A stretch of 64,000 nt of DNA from Gracilariopsis chorda (GCA_003194525.1 NBIV01000199.1:102904-166903); one strand, 5' to 3'; shown: positions 25,082 to 36,053, counted from the stretch's first letter. Made by a program: numbers and translations. The notes: generated from the letters alone by a model not told the origin.

Positions 25082-25933
25082 AATGTCTTAATCGAGCTCG
25101 CTAATGCCTCTTGCGGACTCAAATTCGGCCAGGTGCTACGTGGAGACGCCGAGGAGGCCAGACGCGAAATTAGAAAGTTGTTCGTAAAGGGAACCACCCC
25201 ACGAAAGGTAGCAGCGGTGGAAACCGGGACCAGCCCGAGGAGACTTAAGGTAGTAGCCGTGAAGCTTTACGGTACGACCGTGCGTGCACTGCTCGACACT
25301 GGGGCCTTACCCAACCTTTTATCCACGAAACTATGCGAACGGCTGACCTTCTCTCCAGAACCTAGTGTAAGGAAGATTAAGGTCGCCGATGGGACTTCTT
25401 CCACAGTTCGACGGGTCCTTCGCGACGTCCCTGTTGTCTTTGGAGATTCAAGAGTCACATTGAACTTTCTCGTTGTAGATGACCCCCCGGCTGATGTCAT
25501 AGTTGGTTGCCCAGTGTTAAAGGAAATAATGGCTTGCATCGATCTTGGGAATCAAACCGTTTCCGTTACTATCGACGGGGTAACATCTGTGTTAGAACTA
25601 GAGTATGATCAGAGAATTTCTGAGTTATTAGAATCCGAGACTGATATTGAGGATTTCACGTCCGACTCGGACCTTGTTCCGTTATCATCGAGCTCAGAAG
25701 AAGAGAACGATGACCTGTTAATGTCCGTGAGAGAAGTCAAACCATTTGAGCCAGACCTCTCAACTGCAGAGGAAGCTGAAGGACTTCCAGATCTCATCGA
25801 AGAAGATGCAGAAGAAGAGGAATACGGTCATGACCAGGAGATAATAACCATGCAAGACCACGACGATGATGATGAGAAATCTTTACTTCTTGCAACAAAA
25901 TTGAGACATTTACCGACAAAGATTCAAAAATAA
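25082..25933 (+). pseudogene. Retropepsin and acidic linker, element D
   Basis: The active-site loop LLDTGALPNLLS and the later ADVIVGCPVLKEI block are those of an aspartic protease of LTR retroelements; the catalytic DTG is intact. The frame opens directly after the TAA at 25079, so coding probably includes NVLIELANASCGLKFGQVL before the first ATG-like start. A long Glu/Asp-rich linker follows (about 25600-25890), then a third TAA at 25931-25933. Only that stop separates it from reverse transcriptase. Confidence 0.85.
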
Positions 25934-25936
25934 TTC

Positions 25937-28540
25937 ATGAAGATGCTAAAAGATGAAAATCTCGAGGCCTGGTGCTTAAATGACTTGCGTCCTTCGGACG
26001 TGCCAGTGAAGCACTCTTTTGAGCTCAAAGATAATAACCCAATCCACTACCCTGCAAGGCGCCTCTCACCACGCCATAAAGACCTCGTCAAAGCAGAAAT
26101 TGAGAATATGTTGAAGACAGATATCATTACGCGCGCCACCTCAGCATGGTCCTTCCCGATCATCATAGCCACTACGAAAGATGGCAAGCCACGATTCTGT
26201 GTGGACTACCGAACGCTCAATGCCAGGATGAAGGCTGATAGATGGCCTCTCCCGAAGATTGAACAGATATTTGACGATCTAGAGGGAGCCAATGTCTTCA
26301 CCACACTAGACCTTTTTTCCGGATATTGGCAGGTCCGGGTATCGGAGGATTGTAAGGAAGCCACCACCTTTGTTTGTAGATTTGGCACGTACAAGTTCGA
26401 AGTAATGCCGTTCGGACTTATGAACGCGCCAGCCACATTTCAGCGGATGATGGATGTTGTCCTTAGAGGATTGAAGTATGCTCGGGTATACTTAGACGAT
26501 GTCGTGATATATTCGAAATGTATAGACGACCATCTGACACCTTGTCAAAGTGTGTTCGCTCGCATCCGAAACAATGGTTTGAAATTGAAAGTGACAAAGT
26601 GTAGTTTTGCCCAGTCCAGAGTCAAGCTATTAGGACACATCGTGGACAACACAGGAGTTCATGTAGACCCAGAGAAAATCGCGGCCATACAGAAGGCCCC
26701 GAGCCTCTCGTCGACAACGGAACTTCGAAGCTTTCTTGGCTTAGCGGGGTATTACAGAAGATTCAATCCAAATTTTGCAGAAGTGTCAGCCGTTATTCAT
26801 GAAGCCACATCGTCAAAAAAGCAGTGGAGTTGGACCCCAGAGATGCAGGATGCATTTAACCATCTTAAAAACAAAATGACGTCAACCCCTGTGCTTACAT
26901 TCCCAGACTTCAATCAGCCTTTCATAGTAGACACCGGTGCCTCATCGATATCACTGGGCATCGTACTATCACAAGAGAAGGAAGATGGGAAGATCCACAC
27001 TATGCAGTACGCTAGCTGCACTATGAACAAGGCTGAACGACGGTACTCCACATGTGAGAGGGAAGCTCTAGCAGTAGTCTTTGCTCTCAAGAAGTTTAGG
27101 GTGTATCTCTTGTCATCAATGCCCTTCAAACTAATCACCGATCATCAGGCGTTAAAGTACGCTTTTCGAAATAAATATATCTACGGTAGACTAGCCAGGT
27201 GGATGGACCTTTTGGCCGAGTATGTATTTAAGATTCAATACCGAGGCGGTAGCAGTAATCAGGCCGCGGACTACCTTTCTAGAATTGACATACCGGAAAC
27301 GGTGAGAGAGGGAGATTTGAGTCTGGTCGTACAAAATATCACGCTAGACAACGACCTTGAAGGCGGGTTGGTGGCTACAAAAAGATTTCTTTCTGGCGTG
27401 GAAATAGGAATTGAAGACGCACAACGAAAACCCACAATTAAAAGGAACGCAAAAGGAATCATTGTTTGGAATGGAAGGCTCATGAGGAGAACATCAAAGG
27501 GATTGCGATCGATCCCCTTCCGAAATGACAGAAAAGTGATCTTAAGAGCCTTTCACGACGACATCGGTCCTTGGGGAATAGACTCTACCAGGAGTTTCGT
27601 ATTGGGAAGGTACTGGTGGCCGAAGATATATCGAGACATCTTGGACTATGTGAAGAGCTGCAACGGGTGTCAACGAGCGGTAGGCATTCCGGCGTATAAA
27701 ACTGGCCTAAAGTTTCCCTTGACTGGGCTCTTTCATGTGTTTTCCATCATTTCTGCGGTACCACTACCTACATCCCAGAAGGAAAATCGATTCATACTAG
27801 TATGTGTGAAACACGTGACGGGATGGCCGATTGCTCGAGCCACTGGAACGGCTACGACCCAAGTAGTTATGAAATTCATACGCGAAGAGATCGTACAGCC
27901 ATTCGGTCTTCCCAGGCTCATTATATCTGATAATGCAACCTGTTTCCGAGCTAAAGCACTGACGAAATTCATGAAAGAAAAGGGTATCACGTGGAAAACG
28001 GTACTCGTTTATGCACCCATGTCAAATGGGAGAGCAGAACGGATGGTTGGTACCCTGAATAGTGCGATAGCCAAAGAGGTTATCCAAGGAAATGAAGAAT
28101 GGGACATAGTTCTTTCAAGAGTGCTTTACGGATATCGAAGATGCCAGATGGTAGATAGAAAGTCCCCATTTGAGCTACTATATGGCACAGCACCAGCAAT
28201 GAACCACCACGAGCCCATCGCGCTTGTTGCTCACTATAGCAGTATCCACAGGAGACTAGAGCTAATGGAAGCAGAAATAGGTAGAGCAACTCGTGCCTTA
28301 CGCCAGGAAGAAATTCAGAGTGACGAAAGCAGAGTAATTCGCTTCAACGTTGGTGCCGAAGTGCTCGTAGCAAAAGGACAAGCACTCAACGCCAAGAAGA
28401 AATGGGATCCATTTGAGTCCTCGTTCTACGGCCTCTGCCGAGTAATAAGAGCATCTCACCCACGCTATGTTCTAATTAGCTCGCATCAAAGGGTGTCCAG
28501 AGAACCTATACACGCCAGACGGCTGGTATTATACTATTGA
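25937..28540 (+). CDS. Pol: reverse transcriptase, RNase H, integrase (867 aa), element D
   Basis: A single open frame. Reverse transcriptase (about residues 60-240) has the WxFPIIIATTKDGKPRFCVDYRTLN, TLDLFSGYWQV and intact YLDD motifs, and the LGHIV and FLGLAGYYRRF blocks follow. RNase H (about 330-450) has FIVDTGASS and TDHQAL. Integrase has the zinc module near residue 535, where His-Cys-Cys remain (FHDDIGPWG, CNGC) but the second His appears to be Pro. Of the catalytic triad, Asp in IISDNATCF and Glu in SNGRAERMV are present, but the first Asp is missing: the usual DxxGPLP block reads FSIISAVPLP. The C-terminus has a GPF-like SFYGLCRVI block and no chromodomain. Integration is probably lost while reverse transcription motifs look intact. 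Confidence 0.92.
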   Translation: MKMLKDENLEAWCLNDLRPSDVPVKHSFELKDNNPIHYPARRLSPRHKDLVKAEIENMLKTDIITRATSAWSFPIIIATTKDGKPRFCVDYRTLNARMKADRWPLPKIEQIFDDLEGANVFTTLDLFSGYWQVRVSEDCKEATTFVCRFGTYKFEVMPFGLMNAPATFQRMMDVVLRGLKYARVYLDDVVIYSKCIDDHLTPCQSVFARIRNNGLKLKVTKCSFAQSRVKLLGHIVDNTGVHVDPEKIAAIQKAPSLSSTTELRSFLGLAGYYRRFNPNFAEVSAVIHEATSSKKQWSWTPEMQDAFNHLKNKMTSTPVLTFPDFNQPFIVDTGASSISLGIVLSQEKEDGKIHTMQYASCTMNKAERRYSTCEREALAVVFALKKFRVYLLSSMPFKLITDHQALKYAFRNKYIYGRLARWMDLLAEYVFKIQYRGGSSNQAADYLSRIDIPETVREGDLSLVVQNITLDNDLEGGLVATKRFLSGVEIGIEDAQRKPTIKRNAKGIIVWNGRLMRRTSKGLRSIPFRNDRKVILRAFHDDIGPWGIDSTRSFVLGRYWWPKIYRDILDYVKSCNGCQRAVGIPAYKTGLKFPLTGLFHVFSIISAVPLPTSQKENRFILVCVKHVTGWPIARATGTATTQVVMKFIREEIVQPFGLPRLIISDNATCFRAKALTKFMKEKGITWKTVLVYAPMSNGRAERMVGTLNSAIAKEVIQGNEEWDIVLSRVLYGYRRCQMVDRKSPFELLYGTAPAMNHHEPIALVAHYSSIHRRLELMEAEIGRATRALRQEEIQSDESRVIRFNVGAEVLVAKGQALNAKKKWDPFESSFYGLCRVIRASHPRYVLISSHQRVSREPIHARRLVLYY

Positions 28541-28718
28541 CGTCCTGCTCATGTGCAAGAGTAGAATATACAAGCAACTGTGATAGGAATCACTGCGTAC
28601 AACTTAGGATAATATATTAGCTGCTAAGAAGAACTATTATCCGCAGCTACCTGCGTTTATTTATGCCAATAGAATCCATCCATATTATCGACCGAAAAGC
28701 TAGTTCGGAACCAGCTCA

Positions 28719-29309
28719 TCAATTTCCGCTTTCGACTTCATCATGGGGCAAGTACTTGATGGAACGTTCATCTGAGTCTTTGCGATAAGCCCATACATGA
28801 TGACCGTCCGAGAACTGAATGGGATGGGGAAACTCAGCAAAAGCTCGGCCACCTAGTTTAATGGCAGAAGACATGACTTGGCGAACCTTCTTCTCTCCGG
28901 CCACGATAGGTACCATTACGGCGTGAAATTGAGGGTCATTTTTCTTCCGATCAACGAGGCGGGAGTTACTAGAACGTCTCGTAAGACCTTTGCTGGCTGC
29001 ACGGTGAACTGGAGCAGGCTCGATTATCACACGAACCTCGCCCAAAGTAGCCTGAGGGAGAGCAGCGTAAGCTCTGAAAAGTTCCGGCTCATGGGGATAA
29101 CCACCTCGAGTAGTTCTGGTTGGCGGCGTCTGCAAGGCCCCACGACCTATCGGAGGGACGATACCAATGGCATTGTCACATTGCTCGACATGCGTGCCTC
29201 TACCAACGGACGTGTAGGGATCTTGAACCCCCCGGAAGCGAGTATAAAGTTCCCTTAACTTCGGGCAAAGGCAATCAAGGCCAGTAATTTCATCACGGGA
29301 TTGACTCAT
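28719..29309 (-). CDS. Hypothetical antisense protein (196 aa) inside element D
   Basis: An uninterrupted ATG-started frame on the strand opposite gag-pol, the last of the antisense genes counted from the 3' LTR. It is Arg- and His-rich with several Pro-rich turns and no recognised domain. It lies between the end of pol (28540) and the antisense peptidase-like gene. Being intact in an element whose LTRs differ by about 3% suggests function, but no family was recognised. Confidence 0.5.
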   Translation of the reverse strand: MSQSRDEITGLDCLCPKLRELYTRFRGVQDPYTSVGRGTHVEQCDNAIGIVPPIGRGALQTPPTRTTRGGYPHEPELFRAYAALPQATLGEVRVIIEPAPVHRAASKGLTRRSSNSRLVDRKKNDPQFHAVMVPIVAGEKKVRQVMSSAIKLGGRAFAEFPHPIQFSDGHHVWAYRKDSDERSIKYLPHDEVESGN

Positions 29310-29544
29310 GATTGAAAGAACTTATCTAAGCAAACTGGTGACTTCGGTGAAAAAAAAGACTAACGCAATCATCACCTGAACAGCTCTTATATAGAAGAGC
29401 ATTGCAAAGCGAGTGAAGACCACTTTGTAGTTACGTCTACACTGGAGAAAAGCCTCTCGAAGACAAGATGTATGCACATAAAGAAGAATCATTTATTTGG
29501 CTGGAAGGAACACCATACGCATAGGAACTATGAGGACAATTCAC

Positions 29545-30725
29545 TTAGTCTCGGCGACCTTTTGGACAGAGATGACGGACCTCAATGATCTTCGAATACC
29601 GGGGATGGCCCCCAGCGACTAGGAAGAGGGAATCCTTACAGAGTCGCAAGGGATGGCGCTCTGCACTATCCAGTATCATTCGGCGACGTCTATCGACCGC
29701 AACCAAATGGTTAAAGCGGGGTGAAGCATGACGGCCATCATACACGATACGCACGAGGTAGTAGCCAGAAGTCACGTTATCCCAAGCGGAGAAGTTCCGA
29801 AGCTCTATAGAAGTTTTTCGAAGCTCGAACTTAAAAGGGAGCCTCGTTACGAAAGAGCTCATCTCCTGCAGACTCGCGAATGTAGTAGGATTCGTGTCGA
29901 AGTACTCTGACAGCCTGTTAGCATCCTCTCGGCCACCTGTCGCATCTATGATATTCAGGAGGGCTGTTGCATACACTCACAATCGCTACTGCGAGTGTAA
30001 ATACGACACTCGTCTCGTATGCTGAACTCCAGCAAACGAGTATCCAACGGGCGCGCCCCTGAGCCTTGAGAGATGGAAACAGCGAACCCGGGATTCGCTT
30101 TGCACCATTCGATGATCAAACTACGGCAGTCTCTACCATCGATATCAACGCCAGACCCCGGAGCAACAGGCGGACTAGGCATATGTCCACCCTTCGCAAG
30201 ATTCTTCGCGGCGGTCGCAATCGGAGCAATACGAAAAGCCGGGCGAAATAGAGTCGTGTCGAACATCTGCAGGGTCCATATGTCGATCACCTGAAATCCA
30301 GAGAGTCCAACTTGTCTTCCATTTGCTCTTCTAAACTGTCCTTCAAAGAATAGTATGCGGTCTATGTCCCATCCGGAGTGGCGTGAGCTCGATCTCGCAG
30401 AGTTGGCTATTGAGGGGGCATCGTGGGCATGTGCCGAAAAAGAACCAGCTTTCGAAGGAGCAGACCTTTCTCGAGGGGATCGATTATTACTCGCATCAGA
30501 GTGATGTGACCTCTTCTCTTGATCGGCGACGCGAGACGTCGGAGCTGGCACGGAGCGTAGTCGCGGCGGCATCGGCAGATTTGTCTTCCCAGCGAACGAT
30601 TTTCTCGGGGCCTTTTGTCCATGAGGGCTCGGTTTGTGTCGAGTTGACCGTTTGGATATAGATTCGCTAGGTCCTTGTTGCCGACGTTGTTGCTTACGTC
30701 GAGCGTTTTTGCCACCTTTTCCCAT
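29545..30725 (-). pseudogene. Antisense cargo gene, possible papain-fold peptidase, element D
   Basis: The first frame (30725-29955) starts with ATG and encodes a strongly basic N-terminus (GKNARRKQQRRQQG), a disordered Ser/Arg region and a folded part (about residues 120-250) ending in SSDCECMQQ. A second frame (29976-29545) overlaps it, has no ATG, and continues with ALLNIIDATGG, later HLVAVDRRRRMILDSAE. A Cys in a DC-x-ALLN context followed by HxxxVD and ILD resembles cysteine peptidases of papain-like fold (C39-like, or Ulp-like with DC-G). Joining needs one frameshift, a programmed shift or an intron in the 22-bp overlap. Function is an inference; an RNA-binding structural protein is an alternative. 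Confidence 0.5.
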
Positions 30726-30988
30726 GGTTTCTCTCCCTACCTGAACACTTATGCCTATTCTACAACGTTAAGTAGATCGATTTTGGGGGCGTAAGGGTAT
30801 CAGAAAGATATTCCCAAAGGGCGTTGCCTAGTCTTGTAGTTCACTTTCGGCTTAGTACCTAGTCACGCTAGAAGCGTTTTCGGTGTGGTCCGGTATCCGC
30901 TCGCACTTGAAGGTCGCTAAGCGAGAGAGCACAGAACTTGGAGAGAGGGCCTGTTATATAGTGCTGAAACGCCGCCCAGGGCGGCGGT

Positions 30989-31002
30989 TTGAGGGGGGAG
31001 TG
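30989..31002 (+). promoter_or_regulatory. Polypurine tract of element D
   Basis: The run TTGAGGGGGGAGTG directly precedes the 3' LTR, the expected position for priming plus-strand synthesis. Confidence 0.8.
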
Positions 31003-31267
31003 TGTCGCGTGCCTGTGGTGCACACGCATTGATCTACATATAGTTCTTATTCTGCACAGTTTTATTGGGCGCTGCCCAGCTTCCAGCATGGAAGCTGAGC
31101 ATAGCGCACGCATAAATACGCGCCTCTCACACTTGCGGCTTCACCACTCGGAGGGGGAGGCAAGAAAGCAACCCGCACACCAGAAGAGTCCGTGGCCCTC
31201 CCTTCGTCGCCATCATCTCCACCCCCACAACAACAACGCGCGTCCTCCCCCGTTTCCTTGCGCAACA
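31003..31267 (+). repeat. 3' LTR of element D
   Basis: 265 bp, aligned without gaps to 23573-23837 with nine differences. GTCAC follows at 31268-31272 as the second half of the target duplication. Confidence 0.95.
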
Positions 31268-31955
31268 GTCACCATTTGCAGCGAGCACAGGAAGATAGAC
31301 CACGAACCACGACACCACGGTGTATTGCTCCAGGCAGAAGGAACGGATCCACACAGTGGCACAAATGACAGGCGTCAGTGCGAGCTGCATGTAGTGGGAG
31401 CTACCCAGAAATAGGGAAAAGGGAAATTGGGAAGAAGAAAAGGGGGTGGGTCACGAGAGGGACTCACCACAATATTTGCGGGGTTAGAAAAATCCGTATA
31501 AACGGGCATAACTACAACAATGGGTAATGCTGTCGTAGTGATAGATTGTGTAGTTGAGAAAAGGGGTTGAACAGATCGCGTGCAATGGGATACCTCTCCA
31601 AGATTGATTTTAGTACTGTCGAAAGCCTATGAGCACAGAGGTGAGAATTTGGTACGTTCACCCTTGCTGGGGATATTTACTCGTACGGGGGTCGAGTGAT
31701 GCTGCACTAAGTACATATCTCTGTCACTGAAATAACAAATGAATACGGAAGTAACAACTCATTTCTATCTACCAATGCAGCTCACCAATATAACATGTGC
31801 AGTATCCCTCGCCACCGCGTGTCCAGCCATGCCTTCCGCCACGTGCACTTCCGAGTCATCAGGACCACCGTATGCCACTCATCATAAATGGGCAACCTAA
31901 CCGGAATATCTGTGATAGCGAATAAGCTCCCGGACAGGTGCTGTACTTCAGATAT
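31268..31955. repeat. Repeat X, copy 2, right part
   Basis: It continues the alignment with copy 1 from about 12075 to 12755, including GGAGCTACCCA, GGGATACCTCTCC, TGTGCAGTAT and CCACGTGCACTTCCGA. On the minus strand a KCTWRKAWLDTRW frame (31976-31782) parallels the copy 1 fragment at 12667-12455. The family is not identified. Confidence 0.78.
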
Positions 31956-32998
31956 GTGAGTGGCAGCACCAAACAACTAGGAACCCAAAATAGCCAGCCC
32001 GATAACCGAAACGAATTGGTAAAGCTAGAAATACGGCACCTCGTGGAAGGCATAGCCCGCATTGTCTTGCCGAAAGCGAGTATTTTACTGCAAATACCGA
32101 ACACTACTGTGCTAAGACAAGAAAGGTTTGACTTTCCTCATGTCGAAGGAGGAACCTTGCACGAATCTCAATAGTAAGCTGGCTGACACAAAAATCCATA
32201 ATGCACGTGTGCCATTTTTTGACGTGCACCTATTTTTGCACCTACAACTATAGATACCTAGTTGGGAATTACGGTGCATAGCAATAGTCACTTAAAACTT
32301 CCTCTAAGGCATAGGAACCCACAGCGTACGGAATCTGTTGTCCCAGTAGGCAGTATAGATATAATTCTGTTAAACTACAAGGAAAGCCGGCTTTCGGCCG
32401 CAGGGGGTACTTCGCACCTGGGCTGAGAGTTTGAATAATATATCCACAAAAGTTTAGGTTTACGCATAAACTAATCTCCGCAAAAATAATGGAGCTGCGC
32501 CCCAACAAAGTCTACAGCTTCTTGTAAAATGTTCTTAACCCTGACTGGCACTTGATGGAAATTGTGCGCATTTTGGGGCATTTTGTCTTTAATATGAAGT
32601 AGTAAGACGTCATCAGATGTTGTCACTCGCGAAAGCTAAACATAGTCCTAACGTGGCTAGCAAGAGTTTGTTCGAAAGTCAAATATCCTTTTATTCAGTG
32701 TTTTTCCTTGCTATTTATTTATAGTTGCTGCAAACGCGAATCGAATGCGAAACGGGCGACATTTGACTTTCTTCTCTGCGAACGCAAAGACGAAGCCAAT
32801 TTGGTGCAGCAAAAAGCCTTCCTGAAATTCTCCATGTTCGTCCGTGCCCGATATTCTAAACAGTCTGCGAGGAATTCTGGTAACGATGAAAATCTTTACA
32901 TTCAGAATATGGGGATGAATTATTTTTCAAATCAAAATAACAGGAGCATCCGACTGCAGTTTAAAAAATGCTGGTGCGGGACTGTGGTTGGAGCGTAA
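31956..32998. other. No gene recognised
   Basis: Short frames only. A repeated GACGTGCACC/TGCACGTG motif near 32200-32250 could form a weak hairpin. The 3' end of the Helitron may lie in this stretch, but no CTRR terminus with hairpin was identified. Confidence 0.35.
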
Positions 32999-35720
32999 AT
33001 ATACCTCAAATCAGGTCCAATTATAATATTTGTGTGAACCTTTCCACCGTTTGGAACTCGATTGGGAACGATAGTTGTTGCAACCTTCAAGTCAAAAATC
33101 CTTCGTAGGAAATACTCTGCTGCGTTCCAGTCATGTTTCAATACTAATTGAAGTGTTGGGGCAACGATCAATCGGATGAGCTTGACATCTTCCTTCTTCT
33201 GTGTTGTAAACAATTGCAACAAAAAGTTTTATGCTTCATGTATATCTGCCGTGGACATGAGTGAAAGCCTTTCAGATGCACGAAACGTTCAACGAACAAG
33301 ACTGAGCAAACCTTTGTCAAGCATTAGATCATCTTCTTGAAGAACCTATTCTGTAGGGCAAAGACATTTAACTCTTCTGTCCCAAAGCTCGCAAGAGTAA
33401 GATAGAAGCTCCCGTAGGAGACTAACTGCAAGTACACGAATTGTTCCATCTCTTTCGGATATTCCTCTGGTTCTTGGACTCACTGGTAGCTGTTGCATAT
33501 AGTTTCCAGCCATGATTATCTCCAAGAGCTTTGCTAGAGTTTCTTAATCGGTCTTGAAAATCTCAAAGAACATTTGTGGGCACATTAAAGCTTCATCAAT
33601 GATCAGCAGAACAACCTTTTGGATTAGTTCTGCTCTCTTTAACCGTGGTTCATACTTGGAAAGTGTTCAACGCTCTCTACTTTGCGAATCTTCGTTTTCA
33701 TCAACTCCAAATCCAAGAAAATTATGCGAACTTATTCCGCCTTCGTATAGTGCAGCAGCAATACCTTTCGTGACTGTCGTCTGCACAAGTAGCCCTTCCT
33801 GCTCATCAATATCTCTTAGCTAAGATAGGAGATCGGTCATCCCTGTTGCCACCGGTACTTTAATAAGGAAACACCACCATCTGTGTTCAATCTTTCAGAA
33901 TCTCTCACCCTCTTTTGAATATTGTACTTCTCTCATTATTTTGTCAAAAACGTGCTTCTGACCCTCTTTTAGATCATCACGTCGCTCTTTCAACCTTCTC
34001 CTGGAGCTCGAAGAAGAGCTGCGACGTCTTTCAGGTCGTTGCTCTCCTAGGTAGCGTTTGCTCTTTGAGATGAAGTTATGATACAGAATGATGAAAGAAG
34101 GGATCATTTGTGATAAACTGAGCACCATTGCTGTCCGAAATCTCAAAGATTTTTCCATTCATTCTTCTCTTTCTTTTGCTCTGTTCTCTTCGGTTTTGTC
34201 TGCAGTTTGAGCTCTTTCTTGCTTTTCAATCGCAGTTTTAGGACTTACACCTTATTGAAAAGAAGTGCCCACCAAAGTAAAGCAGCTCAGCAAGAGTCAA
34301 ATAGTATCTTAATGCCTCATCAAAAGCCGTTTTGTACTCTCCACGATGGATATGCAGTCTACGGGCTACTGCCGCTTCTCGATAGGTTGAGTAAACTTGG
34401 CTCCCAACACGTTTCGTATAATCAAAAGAGTAAAGTGCTGAGTTCATGAGCAATATTAGAAGAGCTAAGAGTACGAGATTTTTGGTAGAAAAGAATCTAA
34501 TTCGAGTCACAGTTCGATCATTTTCGGATCACTGCATGACATAAATTCGTGGGCTTCCTCCATTACGAGTAGATTCAGACTCTGGTACAGAGCGCGGTAG
34601 CTTATCGTATAAACGTACTGTTTCTTATTATTTTATATCGTAGAAATCCATGTACCAGGAAGGCACCTGGAACTATCTTTCCAACAAGGAAGATTTCAGA
34701 CGTCTAGGCAGTCTTACGTTTCAGATCAGAACTTGTCGCTTTCCACGGAGATATGTGTGACGACGTGAATGTATAGTGGGAGTGATGCGAGCATGCCTGA
34801 ACTCAAAGAGGCCATGCAGCTTCAACCGCATCCACCGGTCTCGCTCTCATGTACGCCCTTATCCCATTTTGAGCCATGTCAATCTGTGCACCTGATTAGA
34901 TTTTCATTCGACTTGATACAATTAAGTCCTGTTCTATGGCACTCTTGAAAGCATATTTCATCAGGTATACTACAGTTCTGCGACCTTGGGGTCTTTCAAC
35001 ATTGATGTGAGCCTTGTACTTCATTGTGAGTTTCAAATTGTACGGAACCACTTTCAAATCTTCTGTACTTCTTCTTCCATAATTCACTCAGTTGGTGTCC
35101 TCATTTATCGTTGTTCCGGGAACAATTTCTTGTCGAGCAAACCCAAATTGGGAGCTCCCTTCAGATTTACGACCACGACCATGTGCAGTGTGTCTGTGCA
35201 TATTGAATTTCTTCACCACTTTTCGGAGTTCCTGGTCTTCCGTAGAGTGACCTTGAGCAAATCCGGCTTTGAAGAAAAAGTTTCAATGATCTCAGAATCT
35301 TCAATTACGCCCCCCTCCAACCAAAGAAGAATATGACGATGTGGAGTATTTCTCTCCTGGAACTCAGCTCTGGCGGCAATTCCAATGCTTTTAACGAAAA
35401 AGGGCTCATGTGAATTATCCTTTAGAACCTTCATAATTGAATTTGCCTAGTGGTTGTACACTCGTGCAGTAGGATCTGGCCTATTAAAAGCACTGCTTCT
35501 TTGTCCCTGTGGAGAAAATGCTCCTTTGTTTTCGTTGTCCATAATAAACCTTTTCATCTCTTTACACTACACGTTCATTGTGATTGTGACGAAAAGCGTC
35601 GGGGGCCCAGGGAAACAACCATTGATTGCACATCCAGTCTTTTTTTGTCACCAGTACGCCGGAGAGTTTTTGTAATCACGTGGAAGGAAGAATATACCGA
35701 GAGAGCCGAGTTAATCTGTT
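32999..35720 (-). pseudogene. Helitron Rep/helicase remnant
   Basis: Minus strand, from high to low coordinates. A GPPTLFVTITMN stretch near 35600 matches the Helitron GxPxLFxTxTxN block. Then FQERNTPHRHILLWLEG (about 35350) carries the HUH nickase signature HxH, and VVPYNLKLTMKYKAHINVE (about 35030) the next conserved block. Near 34400 a YSTYREAAVARRL helix resembles the FxEAAxxxGL block that precedes the helicase. PIF1-type helicase pieces follow at about 34000-33380: KGIAAALYEGG, LLIIDEALM (Walker B) and MQQLPVSPR (Helitron GDFxQxLPV). The Walker A loop is destroyed (PVATGMTD). Several stops and frame changes. A rolling-circle transposon copy, inactive; the ends were not found. Confidence 0.85.
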
Positions 35721-36053
35721 ATGATGTGGGTTCCAGCTCACAGCCCACGTTCTTTAACTATCCTCATCGTCGGTGTTCTCATTATACTAGTTTGGCATTC
35801 AAAAGGCAAAGAATTGAAATGAATGAATAACGACTCGTCAAACCCAATTTTGAATGAATCAAATTTCTCAAAATAATTCCATACATAGCACCGAGCTAGT
35901 TTGCTTGGGACAAAAGAATAGCAGTATACTAGACATTTCCCAGTTTCTTTGGAGGTAAAACTTGCGCCAGACTCCACTAATACCTACCCTCTCAGGTGCA
36001 CATGGAATCCAAATCTTACTGGTCCTGAGCGAGTGCCCCTTCAAATAGTAAAA

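Larger units (their letters stand above)
23573..31267 (+). mobile_element. Element D: young Ty3/gypsy retrotransposon with antisense cargo
   Basis: A 7695-bp LTR retrotransposon. LTRs of 265 bp at 23573-23837 and 31003-31267 differ at 9 positions by eye (seven of them transitions) and are bounded by target duplication GTCAC (23568-23572 and 31268-31272). Gag, protease, reverse transcriptase, RNase H and integrase lie in one plus-strand frame, interrupted only by three TAA codons. Between pol and the 3' LTR are about 2.2 kb with minus-strand genes (30725-28719), an unusual addition. A polypurine tract adjoins the 3' LTR. It sits inside repeat X2. Confidence 0.93.

Noticed and set aside
25937..28540. 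Chromodomain at the end of element D pol
   Set aside because: The C-terminus ends shortly after a GPF-like block; no WKG or aromatic cage pattern.
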